A stretch of DNA of 14,776 nt from Deltaproteobacteria bacterium (GCA_021778975.1 JAJYBO010000044.1:1-14776), one strand, 5' to 3'; shown: positions 6,256 to 14,639, numbered from the stretch's first letter. Numbers and translations are program-made. The notes: a model not told the origin generated them from the letters alone.

Positions 6256-8583
6256 ATGGATGACAAGTTAATTACCATTTCTGGAAAGGTGGACGGGGTG
6301 CGTCTGGATTCCCGTATCCTCGAAGAGCAGATTCAGGACGCCGTAGCAAAAGGATACCGCCGGCTGGAGATTCAGGCGTTCGGGCAGCACGGAATCGGCG
6401 GCAGGCTCTGGAAGGCCGGCAGCGACCCGGTGCATGTGACCGTGCAGGGACATCCCGGCCAGCGGCTGGGGTCTCTGGGCTTTCCCAACACGCTGATCGA
6501 AGTCAACGGGCCTGTTTCCGACGATGTCGGCTGGCTCAATGCCGGCGCTCAGATTGTGGTTCGGGGCAACGCCGGAAATGGCGCGGTCAACGCCATGTCC
6601 CAGGGAAAGGTCTATGTCGCCGGCAACATAGGTTCCCGCGGCATGACCATGACCAAACAAAATCCCAGGTTTGACGCTCCGGAGCTGTGGGTGCTGGGGT
6701 CGGTCGGCGACTATTTCGGCGAATTCATGGCGGGGGGGATTGCCGTTATCTGCGGCGTCCATCCTCAGAATCCCGACAATGTTCTGGGATATCGTCCGCT
6801 GGTCGGAATGGTGGGCGGCAAGGTCTTTTTCAGAGGCCCCCACAAAGGCTTCAGCCAGGTGGACGCCAGGATAGCCCCCATTACGGAAGAAGACTGGAAA
6901 TGGCTTTCCCGGAATCTGGAGATGTTTCTTCGAACGATCGAGCGTCCCCATCTGATAGAGTCTTTGACGCAGCCAGACGCCTGGCAGTTGCTGGCGGCCC
7001 GGACGCCCAAGGAAAAAGCGGGCAGGCAGCGCCGCTCGATGACCTCGTTTCGGACCGATGTCTGGGACAAAGAACTTGGCAGGGGGGGGCTTCTCGGCGA
7101 TCTGGTCTCCTTTGACCGAAGCCCGATTCCGCTGATTCCGACCGGTGATTTGAGGCGGTACGCGCCGGTCTGGGAAAACCGGAAATACAAGTCGCCGTGT
7201 GAAGCCGGTTGCCCCACGGGCATTCCGGTGCCGGAGCGCTGGCGGCTGATTCGCGAAGGGCGCGTGGATGAGGCTGTTGATCTGGCGCTGACGTATACCC
7301 CGTTTCCGGCCTCCGTCTGCGGTTATCTCTGCCCGAATCTGTGCATGCAGGCATGCACCCGGCGGCAGGCGCAGATGCCGGCGGTGGACGTAACCCGGCT
7401 CGGAAAGGCCAGCATCAATGCGAAGACTCCGGAGCTTCCGGAAATCACAGGAAAAAATATCGCCGTCATCGGCGCCGGGCCTGCGGGATTGTCGGTGGCC
7501 TGGCAGTTGCGGCTAAAGGGTCACAAGGTCACTGTATTCGATCTGGCCGGCGGCATGGGCGGCAAGATGGCCTCCGTCATTCCCGAAACCCGGATACCGA
7601 AAGAGGTCATCAGCGCCGAGCTGGAAAGGGTCCGGAATGTCATCCCACATGTGCATCTGCGTCAGCAACTGGAAAAAGCGGACATCGAACGTTTTGAGGA
7701 AGATTATGATTTTCTGGTGATCGCCGTGGGGGCGCAAAAGCCCCGGATGCTGCCCATTGTCGGCAAAGAGCGGGCGCTGACGGCGCTGGAGTTTCTGAAA
7801 CAGGCCAAAGCCGGAGACATTCATCCCGGAAAGCGGGTCGTCATCATCGGGGCCGGCAATGTCGGCTGCGATGTAGCGACGGAGGCGCACCGGCTGGGGG
7901 CGGAAACCATCACGCTGCTGGATGTTCAGGAACCCGCGTCTTTCGGCAAGGAAAGAAAAGACGCCGAGGCGGCCGGCGCGGTTTTTCGGTGGCCCTGTTT
8001 CACCCGTGAAATTACGGCGGACGGCGTCGTTCTTACCACAGGAGAAATAATCCCCGCGGATAGGGTGGTGGTTTCCATCGGAGATGCGCCGGATCTGGAA
8101 TTTCTTCCGGAAAACATTCTGACGGAACGTGGGTATGTCCAGGTCAACGCCGATTACCAGACGTCCGTTCCCACGGTATTCGCCATCGGCGACGCGGTGA
8201 AACCAGGGCTTCTGACAGACGCCATCGGTTCCGGCAGAAAGGCGGCGCTGGCCATACTGCGGCGCATCGAATCCGGAATTCCGGAAGCCGATGGGCGTTC
8301 CACCATCGAACTTCAGCGGATATCTCTGGAATATTTCGATCCCCGTCTGACGGAATTTGAGGATGTGGACAGTTGCGGCAGCCAGTGTTCGTCCTGCGGC
8401 GCATGCCGTGACTGCGGCATCTGTGTCGCTGTTTGTCCCCAGGCCGCTATCCGCCGTGTGGCGCTGATTCCCGATGGCTATGAATATCGGGTGGATGCCG
8501 ACCGGTGCATCGGCTGCGGATTTTGCGTCGGTGCCTGCCCCGACGGCGTATGGAATCTTGTTGAAAACCCGCTGGTGGAATGA
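6256..8583 (+). CDS. gltD: GXGXG (GltB C-terminal) domain fused to GltD-like FAD/NAD(P) oxidoreductase and C-terminal ferredoxin, 775 aa
   Basis: Residues 1 to about 230 form a GXGXG repeat domain, the structural C-terminal module of glutamate synthase (for example GGRLWKAGSDP, GFPNTLIEVNG, GNAGNGAVNAMSQGKVYVAGNIG). After a linker, cysteines 315, 319, 355, 359, 363 and 367 form the GltD-type N-terminal iron-sulfur region (PCEAGCPTGIP, VCGYLCPNLC). The FAD-binding GAGPAG starts near 406, the pyridine-nucleotide-binding GAGNVG near 532, and the second FAD motif FAIGDA near 642. The C-terminus adds a ferredoxin: C717, C720, C723, C727 and C751, C754, C757, C761, preceded by C707, C711 and C714. 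The protein should feed NAD(P)H or ferredoxin electrons to the FMN subunit. GltD relatives such as NfnB, SfrB and DsrL share the core, but the GXGXG domain ties this one to glutamate synthase. carA starts 13 bases on. Confidence 0.9.
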   Translation: MDDKLITISGKVDGVRLDSRILEEQIQDAVAKGYRRLEIQAFGQHGIGGRLWKAGSDPVHVTVQGHPGQRLGSLGFPNTLIEVNGPVSDDVGWLNAGAQIVVRGNAGNGAVNAMSQGKVYVAGNIGSRGMTMTKQNPRFDAPELWVLGSVGDYFGEFMAGGIAVICGVHPQNPDNVLGYRPLVGMVGGKVFFRGPHKGFSQVDARIAPITEEDWKWLSRNLEMFLRTIERPHLIESLTQPDAWQLLAARTPKEKAGRQRRSMTSFRTDVWDKELGRGGLLGDLVSFDRSPIPLIPTGDLRRYAPVWENRKYKSPCEAGCPTGIPVPERWRLIREGRVDEAVDLALTYTPFPASVCGYLCPNLCMQACTRRQAQMPAVDVTRLGKASINAKTPELPEITGKNIAVIGAGPAGLSVAWQLRLKGHKVTVFDLAGGMGGKMASVIPETRIPKEVISAELERVRNVIPHVHLRQQLEKADIERFEEDYDFLVIAVGAQKPRMLPIVGKERALTALEFLKQAKAGDIHPGKRVVIIGAGNVGCDVATEAHRLGAETITLLDVQEPASFGKERKDAEAAGAVFRWPCFTREITADGVVLTTGEIIPADRVVVSIGDAPDLEFLPENILTERGYVQVNADYQTSVPTVFAIGDAVKPGLLTDAIGSGRKAALAILRRIESGIPEADGRSTIELQRISLEYFDPRLTEFEDVDSCGSQCSSCGACRDCGICVAVCPQAAIRRVALIPDGYEYRVDADRCIGCGFCVGACPDGVWNLVENPLVE

Positions 8584-8596
8584 TACAAAACGGGAT

Positions 8597-9742
8597 ATGA
8601 AAAAAGCCATTTTAGCATTGGAAGACGGGCGGACGTTTGCCTGCCGGAGCTTTACCGGTCCCGGTGAAGCCGGAGGCGAGGCGGTGTTCAATACCAGCAT
8701 GACGGGCTATCAGGAGGTGCTGACCGATCCCTCGTACCGGGGGCAGGTGGTGGCCATGACGTATCCGCTGATCGGCAATTACGGGGTCAATCCTCAGGAC
8801 GTAGAATCGGATCGCATTCAGGTGGCCGCTTTCGTGATGCGGGAATATCAGCCGTTTCCCAGCAATTTCCGCGCCACGGCGTCTCTGGGCGACTACCTCA
8901 GGGAGAACCATGTGATGGGCATTGATGGCCTGGATACGCGGGCGCTGACCCTGCACCTGCGAAATTCCGGCGCCATGCGGGTGTTCATCTCCACGGAAGA
9001 CACGGATCCGATGTCGTGCGTCCGGAAAGCCGGAGAAATCCCCAGCATGATCGGTCAGGATCTGGTGACGGCGGTATCCACGCAAACGCCCTACCGGTGG
9101 GTTCAGGAGACATGCATACCGATGGAATCCGGCGCCGATGTCTGGTCGCCGTCGGTCTGGAAACACCGCGGGCGGCGGCGTTCTGTGGTGGCGTTCGATT
9201 ATGGTGTCAAATACAATATCCTCCGGCTGCTGGAAGCTTCCGGTTGCGAGGTCATTGTGGCGCCGGCATCCACTTCCGCCGCCGATATCCGGCGCATGCA
9301 GCCTGACGGCATCTTTCTGTCCAATGGTCCCGGAGACCCGGAGCCTGTCGGATATGCCGTTCAGACCATCCGGGAACTTTTAGGGTTCAGACCCATATTC
9401 GGTATCTGTTTGGGAATTCAGCTTCTGGGGCTTGCCCTGGGAGGCGCTACCTATAAACTCAAATTCGGTCATCGCGGCGCGAATCAGCCGGTCAAGAACC
9501 TGAGAACCGGACGCATCGAGATCACTTCACAGAATCACGGATTCGCCGTGGATATCGCGACGCTGAATCCGGATGACGTCGAGATCACCCATGTCAATCT
9601 CAATGATCAGACGCTGGAAGGATTCCGTCATCGCACCTTGCCCGTTTTTGCGGTTCAGTACCATCCGGAGGCGTCTCCCGGCCCTCACGACGCCCGGTAT
9701 TTGTTTGATGAATTCAGCCGTCTGATGGCAGCCGGTCACTGA
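8597..9742 (+). CDS. carA: Carbamoyl-phosphate synthase small (glutaminase) subunit, 381 aa
   Basis: CarA hydrolyses glutamine and channels ammonia to CarB for carbamoyl phosphate, the precursor of pyrimidines and arginine. MKKAILALEDGRTFACRSFTGPGEAGGEAVFNT is the standard CarA N-terminus, so the start is 8597; the frame is open further upstream inside the previous gene, but that part does not belong. The N-terminal CPSase domain (TSMTGYQEVLTDPSY, PLIGNYGVN, GLDTRALTLHLR) is followed by a class I amidotransferase domain with LSNGPGDPEP, nucleophile C271 in GICLGIQ, and H356 and E358 in QYHPEASPGP. The residue three after the nucleophile is Ile, where E. coli has His (GICLGHQ); the catalytic triad is intact. 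The gene starts 13 bases after the glutamate synthase fusion with only a weak GGGA signal, so the two are very likely co-transcribed. A terminator-like hairpin follows. Confidence 0.97.
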   Translation: MKKAILALEDGRTFACRSFTGPGEAGGEAVFNTSMTGYQEVLTDPSYRGQVVAMTYPLIGNYGVNPQDVESDRIQVAAFVMREYQPFPSNFRATASLGDYLRENHVMGIDGLDTRALTLHLRNSGAMRVFISTEDTDPMSCVRKAGEIPSMIGQDLVTAVSTQTPYRWVQETCIPMESGADVWSPSVWKHRGRRRSVVAFDYGVKYNILRLLEASGCEVIVAPASTSAADIRRMQPDGIFLSNGPGDPEPVGYAVQTIRELLGFRPIFGICLGIQLLGLALGGATYKLKFGHRGANQPVKNLRTGRIEITSQNHGFAVDIATLNPDDVEITHVNLNDQTLEGFRHRTLPVFAVQYHPEASPGPHDARYLFDEFSRLMAAGH

Positions 9743-9770
9743 AAATTCGTGAGACGTGAACTCCAGATAT

Positions 9771-9800
9771 ACAGGGCTGCTTCACGCCCTGTTTTTTATT
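9771..9800 (+). terminator. Intrinsic-type terminator between carA and carB
   Basis: ACAGGGC (9771-9777) and GCCCTGT (9786-9792) form a perfect 7-bp GC-rich stem with an 8-base loop, followed at once by six T (9792-9797) and more T-rich sequence. It sits 28 bases after the carA stop and 31 bases before the carB start. Its shape is a textbook rho-independent terminator, and it is unusual between two subunits of one enzyme. It may act as an attenuator or lower carB expression. Confidence 0.7.
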
Positions 9801-9831
9801 TATCTTTTCCAGACGGTTCATCACACAGACT

Positions 9832-12800
9832 ATGCCCAAACGCACAGATATCCATAAAATTTTGATTATCGGCGCAGGCCCGATCATTATCAGCCAGGGG
9901 TGCGAATTCGATTATTCCGGCACCCAGGCATGCAAGGCTCTCAAGGAAGAAGGCTATGAAGTGGTGCTGATCAACAGCAATCCCGCCACCATCATGACCG
10001 ATCCCGATATGGCCGACCGTACCTACATTGAGCCTATCACGCCGGAAACCGTCGCCCGGATCATCGAACGGGAGCGTCCGTGCGCTGTTTTGCCGACGTT
10101 GGGCGGTCAGACCGGTTTGAACACCGCTATCAAAGTCGCGGAACTGGGGGTTCTGGAAAAGTACGGCGTCGAGATGATCGGCGCCACGATCCCAGCGATT
10201 CATAAGGCGGAAGACCGCGATCTGTTCCGTCATGCCATGGAGAAAATCGGGCTTCGCATTCCCAGAAGCGGTATTGCCACGGATATGGATCAGTGCCGGG
10301 CCATCGCCGCGGAAATCGGTTTTCCTGTCATCATCCGTCCCAGTTTTACGCTGGGCGGAACGGGCGGCGGCGTCGCCTACAATGCGGAAGACCTGGAACT
10401 CATCGCCAAGGCGGGGCTGGACGCCAGTATGATCAGCCAGGTCATGCTGGAAGAATCGGTGCTGGGCTGGAAAGAGTATGAGCTTGAAGTGATGCGGGAT
10501 CACAATGACAACGTGGTTATTATCTGCTCGATTGAAAACGTGGATGCCATGGGGGTTCATACCGGCGACAGCATCACCGTGGCGCCCGCCCAGACGCTCA
10601 CGGATCGGGAGTACCAGCAGATGCGTAACGCCGCCATCGCCATCATCCGCGAAATCGGTGTGGATACCGGCGGCTCCAACGTGCAGTTCGCCGTGCATCC
10701 CCAAACCGGAGAAATGATCGTTGTGGAAATGAATCCGCGCGTTTCCCGCAGTTCCGCGCTGGCGTCCAAGGCGACCGGTTATCCCATCGCCAAGATCGCC
10801 GCCAAGCTGGCTGTCGGATATACGCTGGATGAAATTCCCAACGATATCACCGGGGAAACCATGGCCTCTTTTGAGCCGACCATTGACTATTGTGTGATCA
10901 AAATTCCCCGCTGGACGTTCGAGAAATTTCCGGAAACCCGTGATTACCTGACGACCGCCATGAAATCCGTGGGAGAAACCATGGCCATCGGCCGCACCTT
11001 CAAGGAGGCGCTGCAAAAAGGCCTGCGTTCCCTTGAAATCGGCCGTTACGGACTGGGCGCCGACGGCAAGGATTTGCCGGCACCGCCGACCCCATGCGAA
11101 ATCGAGCAGCATCTGGCAACCCCCAATTCTTCCCGGATTTTTTATCTGCGCGAAGCGCTTCGGGCCGGAATGTCTCTTGAGACGATTTACGATCTGACAA
11201 AAATTGATCCGTGGTTTCTGGACCAGATCCGGCAGATTGTGCATATGGAAACCCGTATTCGGGAAGCCGGAAAAGCCATATCCCCCGCGCTGCTCCGGGA
11301 GGCCAAGTCCACCGGGTTTTCCGATATCCAGATCGCCGCCATTACCGGTTCATCCGAACAGGATGTCCGTAAGCTGCGAGCTGAAAACGGCGTTCTTCCG
11401 GTATATAAGCTGGTGGATACCTGCGCCGCCGAGTTCAAGGCCGCCACGCCGTATTACTATTCCACTTACGAAACCGAAAACGAAGCCAGGGTTTCAGGCC
11501 GGAAAAAAGTGATGATCCTGGGCGGAGGCCCCAACCGGATCGGTCAGGGGATTGAGTTCGATTACTGCTGCGTTCACGCTTCCTTTGCGCTCAGGGAAGA
11601 GGGCGTCGAAAGCATCATGGTCAACAGCAATCCCGAAACCGTCAGTACGGATTATGACACTTCCGACAAGCTGTATTTCGAGCCTCTGACGCGGGAGGAT
11701 GTGCTGCATATCGTTGAAACCGAAAAGCCTCTGGGCGTTATCGTTCAGTTCGGCGGTCAGACGCCGCTGAATCTTTCAACGCCGCTGCACCGCGCCGGCG
11801 TGCCTATTTTAGGGACACAGCCCGAAAGCATTGACCGGGCCGAAGACCGGAAACTGTTTCAGGCCATGCTGCATAAACTCGGCCTGGTGCAGCCGGAAAA
11901 CGGAACGGCCATGTCCGTCGCCGAAGCCGTGGCGGTGGCCGAAACCATCGGATATCCGGTCATGGTGCGTCCGTCCTATGTGCTGGGCGGCAGAGCCATG
12001 AAGATTGTCTATGATCCCAAAGAACTCGAAAATTTCATTCTGCTGGCCATCGCCGCTTCTCCGGGACACCCGGTGCTGATCGACAAGTTTCTGGAGGATG
12101 CTATCGAAGTGGATGTGGATGCGATTTCCGATGGCGAAACAACGATCATCGGCGGCATTATGGAGCATATCGAAGAGGCGGGGATTCATTCCGGAGATTC
12201 GGCCTGTGTGTTGCCGCCGTATAGCCTGAAACCGGAAATCATCGAGGAAATCACTGCCGCCACCAAGTCCATGGCGGCTGAACTCCATGTGGTGGGGCTG
12301 ATGAACGTGCAATACGCCGTCAAAAGTGACCGGCTCTATGTGCTGGAAGTCAACCCGCGTGCGTCCCGAACCATTCCGTTCGTAAGCAAGGCTACCGGCG
12401 TTCCCCTGGCCAAACTGGCTACCAAAATCATGCTGGGCAAGACACTGAAAGAACTGGGGCTGTCATCCGAAAGAGTTCCGCATCATGTTTCGGTCAAGGA
12501 AGCCGTGATGCCGTTTAACCGGTTTCCGGATGTCGATACGCTGCTGGGGCCTGAGATGAAATCCACCGGAGAGGTGATGGGAATCGCCGAAGACCTGGGT
12601 TCCGCCTATGCCAAGGCGCAGCTTGGCGCCGGCCAGAACCTGCCTCTTGAAGGTACGGTGTTTATCAGTGTCAAGGATAAGGACAAACCCGGTGCGCTGA
12701 CGGTCGCCAGACAGCTTTTCAATATCGGATTTTCCCTGATGACCACGCGCGGTACGGGCGCCTTTCTGGAAAAAAACGGTATTCCCAGCCGGGTGGTCAA

Positions 12801-13044
12801 CAAAGTCTCGATCGGCAGACCCCATGTGGTGGATGCTATCATGAACCGTGAAATTCAACTCATCATCAACACGGGATTCGGCAACGAGACCAAGCGGGAC
12901 GGATATCATTTGCGCAGGGCCGCCATTAAATACAACATTCCCTATACGACGACGCTGGCGGGCGCGGTTGCGCTCGGAAAGGCCATCAATGCCATGAAAC
13001 AAACGGCGCTTTCGGTAAAGCCGCTTCAGGAATATCATGGATAG
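9832..13044 (+). CDS. carB: Carbamoyl-phosphate synthase large subunit, 1070 aa
   Basis: CarB makes carbamoyl phosphate from bicarbonate, two ATP and the ammonia supplied by CarA. It shows the expected internal duplication. The first half opens with MPKRTDIHKILIIGAGP and EFDYSGTQACKAL. The second half opens near residue 558 with KVMILGGGPNRIGQGIEFDYCCVHASFALREEG. Each half has an ATP-grasp domain (PSFTLGGTGGG and EMNPRVSRSSALASKATGYP; PSYVLGGRAMKIVYD and EVNPRASRTIPFVSKATGVP). The MGS-like allosteric domain starts near residue 940 (FISVKDKDKPGALTVARQL) and ends at 1070. The length is standard and nothing is missing. The first phosphate loop reads GPIIISQ, where E. coli has GPIVIGQ. There is no clear Shine-Dalgarno sequence before the ATG, and a terminator-like hairpin lies just upstream, so expression is probably modulated relative to carA. 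Confidence 0.98.
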   Translation: MPKRTDIHKILIIGAGPIIISQGCEFDYSGTQACKALKEEGYEVVLINSNPATIMTDPDMADRTYIEPITPETVARIIERERPCAVLPTLGGQTGLNTAIKVAELGVLEKYGVEMIGATIPAIHKAEDRDLFRHAMEKIGLRIPRSGIATDMDQCRAIAAEIGFPVIIRPSFTLGGTGGGVAYNAEDLELIAKAGLDASMISQVMLEESVLGWKEYELEVMRDHNDNVVIICSIENVDAMGVHTGDSITVAPAQTLTDREYQQMRNAAIAIIREIGVDTGGSNVQFAVHPQTGEMIVVEMNPRVSRSSALASKATGYPIAKIAAKLAVGYTLDEIPNDITGETMASFEPTIDYCVIKIPRWTFEKFPETRDYLTTAMKSVGETMAIGRTFKEALQKGLRSLEIGRYGLGADGKDLPAPPTPCEIEQHLATPNSSRIFYLREALRAGMSLETIYDLTKIDPWFLDQIRQIVHMETRIREAGKAISPALLREAKSTGFSDIQIAAITGSSEQDVRKLRAENGVLPVYKLVDTCAAEFKAATPYYYSTYETENEARVSGRKKVMILGGGPNRIGQGIEFDYCCVHASFALREEGVESIMVNSNPETVSTDYDTSDKLYFEPLTREDVLHIVETEKPLGVIVQFGGQTPLNLSTPLHRAGVPILGTQPESIDRAEDRKLFQAMLHKLGLVQPENGTAMSVAEAVAVAETIGYPVMVRPSYVLGGRAMKIVYDPKELENFILLAIAASPGHPVLIDKFLEDAIEVDVDAISDGETTIIGGIMEHIEEAGIHSGDSACVLPPYSLKPEIIEEITAATKSMAAELHVVGLMNVQYAVKSDRLYVLEVNPRASRTIPFVSKATGVPLAKLATKIMLGKTLKELGLSSERVPHHVSVKEAVMPFNRFPDVDTLLGPEMKSTGEVMGIAEDLGSAYAKAQLGAGQNLPLEGTVFISVKDKDKPGALTVARQLFNIGFSLMTTRGTGAFLEKNGIPSRVVNKVSIGRPHVVDAIMNREIQLIINTGFGNETKRDGYHLRRAAIKYNIPYTTTLAGAVALGKAINAMKQTALSVKPLQEYHG

Positions 13045-13065
13045 TCGTAATCTGCGACTATTTTT
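13041..13065 (+). terminator. Intrinsic-type terminator overlapping the carB stop
   Basis: ATAGTCG (13041-13047) and CGACTAT (13055-13061) form a perfect 7-bp stem with a 7-base loop, followed by TTTTTATTT from 13061. The 5' arm includes the carB TAG stop (13042-13044). The stem is moderate in GC content but the placement and T-run are typical. Confidence 0.6.
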
Positions 13066-13106
13066 ATTTGTATTTCACTGTATTACCATATGAGTATGTC
13101 AACGGC

Positions 13107-13149
13107 GGCAAGGCTGGAAATTGAGTTTCCACCTTGCCATTTGATTTTT
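13107..13149 (+). terminator. Strong hairpin in the purF leader, possible terminator or attenuator
   Basis: The arms at 13107-13120 (GGCAAGGCTGGAAA) and 13126-13138 (TTTCCACCTTGCC) pair over 13 bp with one bulged C and a 5-base loop, TTGAG. T-rich sequence follows, with five T at 13145-13149. The hairpin ends 31 bases before the purF start codon and lies downstream of the carB terminator. Either it is a second terminator in series or it is a regulatory leader structure for purF. It is not similar to any riboswitch I recognise. Confidence 0.5.
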
Positions 13150-13169
13150 GATTTATTTGTGAGTCCATC

Positions 13170-14624
13170 ATGAACGATTGCGCCTGTAGTGAATGTCCGG
13201 ATTTATCCGGCGAAGAAGACAAGCCCCGCGAAGCCTGTGGATTGTTTGCCATTCACGGTCATCCGGATGCCGCCCGCCTGACGTATTTCGGGCTTTACGC
13301 CCTTCAGCACCGCGGCCAGGAGAGTGCCGGCATTGCGGTGATCCAGAATCAGCAGATAGTGTCTCATAAGGGGATGGGGCTGGTTTCCGATGTGTTCAAG
13401 CGGCCGCATCTGGAACAGCTTGGCGGTGAAATCGCAATCGGCCATGTGCGGTATTCGACGACCGGCAGTTCCATTTTAACCAACGCCCAGCCATTTGTCG
13501 TACACCATCGCATGCGCTCTTACGCTGTGGCGCATAACGGAAATCTGGTGAATGCCTCTCAGTTGAAAAATGAACTGGAGGCGTCCGGCTCCATTTTTCA
13601 GACGACGATGGACAGTGAAGTTTTTCTGCATCTGTTTGTCAAAAATCTGGGGATGGGGTTTGAAAAAGCATTGCTCGAAACGGTTTCCCGCATCAAGGGC
13701 GCTTTTTCCATGATCGTTCTGACCAACTCCGGAGAGATTATTGGTTTAAAAGACCCTAACGGATTCCGTCCGCTGTGTCTGGGGCGATTGAACGGCCATT
13801 ATGTGCTGGCTTCGGAAACCTGCGCCCTTGATCTGGTTGAGGCTGAATTTATCCGAGAACTGGATCCGGGGGAGATTGTCATCATCAACAAAGACGGTAT
13901 CCGGAGTCTCAGAAGTCCGGTAACCGCCCGCAAGTCTTTTTGCATATTCGAATTTATCTATTTCGCCCGGCCGGACAGCACGATCTTCGGCAAGAATGTC
14001 TATCTGATGCGTAAGGCGCATGGCCGTCAACTGGCCCATGAAGCGCCGGTGACGGCCGATATGATCATGCCGTTTCCGGATTCCGGAACCTATGCGGCGC
14101 TGGGCTATTCCGAAGCATCCGGCATTCCGTTTGAAATGGGGATGATCCGTAATCATTACGTGGGCAGAACTTTCATTCAGCCGACGCAGAGCATGAGAGA
14201 CTTCGGTGTTCGGGTCAAGCTGAATCCCGTCAAGGAACTCCTGAAAGGCAAGGACATTATCATTATCGAAGATTCCATCATTCGCGGGACGACGGTCCGG
14301 ACGCGGGTCAAGGCGCTGCGGGAGCTTGGCGTTAAAAAAATACATCTACGGGTCAGCGGTCCCGCGCATCGGTTTCCCTGTCATTACGGCATTGATTTCT
14401 CGACGAAAGGAGAATTGATCGCCGCCCGCATGAGTGTGAAGGACCTTCAGGATTTTCTGGGTCTGAATTCGCTTCATTATCTCAGCCTGGAAGGATTGCT
14501 CAAATCCACAGGGATTCCAAGCCCTGAAAATTGTTTCTGTAAAGCCTGCTTTGACGGCTGCTACCCGGTCGCATTTGATGACAGCCTCAGCAAGGACTGC
14601 CTGGAATTTCCTCATGTGATCTGA
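13170..14624 (+). CDS. purF: Amidophosphoribosyltransferase, iron-sulfur type, 484 aa
   Basis: PurF catalyses the first committed step of purine synthesis: PRPP plus glutamine gives 5-phosphoribosylamine. The class II glutaminase nucleophile is C23 in EACGLFAI, so a 22-residue leader must be cleaved, as in the B. subtilis-type enzyme, though its propeptide is about 11 residues. Other glutaminase motifs are LQHRGQESAGI (45-55), HVRYST (92-97, R94) and AHNGNLVN (121-128). The PRPP motif is IIIIEDSIIRGTT near 363-375. Likely [4Fe-4S] ligands are C258 (SFCIFEFIYFARPDS), C404 (FPCHYGID) and the CxxC at 457/460 (CFCKACF), as in the oxygen-labile Gram-positive-type enzyme and absent from E. coli PurF. 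The leader itself holds C4, C6 and C9. The ribosome binding site is weak. The gene is downstream of two hairpins and followed by a repeat. Confidence 0.97.
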   Translation: MNDCACSECPDLSGEEDKPREACGLFAIHGHPDAARLTYFGLYALQHRGQESAGIAVIQNQQIVSHKGMGLVSDVFKRPHLEQLGGEIAIGHVRYSTTGSSILTNAQPFVVHHRMRSYAVAHNGNLVNASQLKNELEASGSIFQTTMDSEVFLHLFVKNLGMGFEKALLETVSRIKGAFSMIVLTNSGEIIGLKDPNGFRPLCLGRLNGHYVLASETCALDLVEAEFIRELDPGEIVIINKDGIRSLRSPVTARKSFCIFEFIYFARPDSTIFGKNVYLMRKAHGRQLAHEAPVTADMIMPFPDSGTYAALGYSEASGIPFEMGMIRNHYVGRTFIQPTQSMRDFGVRVKLNPVKELLKGKDIIIIEDSIIRGTTVRTRVKALRELGVKKIHLRVSGPAHRFPCHYGIDFSTKGELIAARMSVKDLQDFLGLNSLHYLSLEGLLKSTGIPSPENCFCKACFDGCYPVAFDDSLSKDCLEFPHVI

Positions 14625-14639
14625 TGTATCGAAGCCGGC

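Noticed and set aside
6256..8583. Identification of the fusion as DsrL, NfnB or SfrB
   Set aside because: These share the GltD-like core and clusters, but the N-terminal GXGXG domain and the adjacent FMN and glutaminase genes point to glutamate synthase.
8474..8596. Upstream extension of carA into the preceding gene
   Set aside because: The extension overlaps the ferredoxin end of the fusion gene in another frame. The canonical CarA N-terminus starts at 8597.
7513..8700. Long open frame antisense to the GltD fusion and carA start (395 codons)
   Set aside because: It crosses two certain sense genes, has shadow-type composition, and has no credible domain or ribosome binding site.
9796..11244. 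Long open frame antisense to carB (482 codons)
   Set aside because: It lies fully opposite the conserved first half of carB, is rich in His, Gly and Arg as expected of a shadow frame over G/C-ending codons, and matches no protein pattern.
13068..13094. Possible sigma70 promoter before purF (TTGTAT, 15 bases, TATGAG)
   Set aside because: Both boxes are weak and the spacer is too short.
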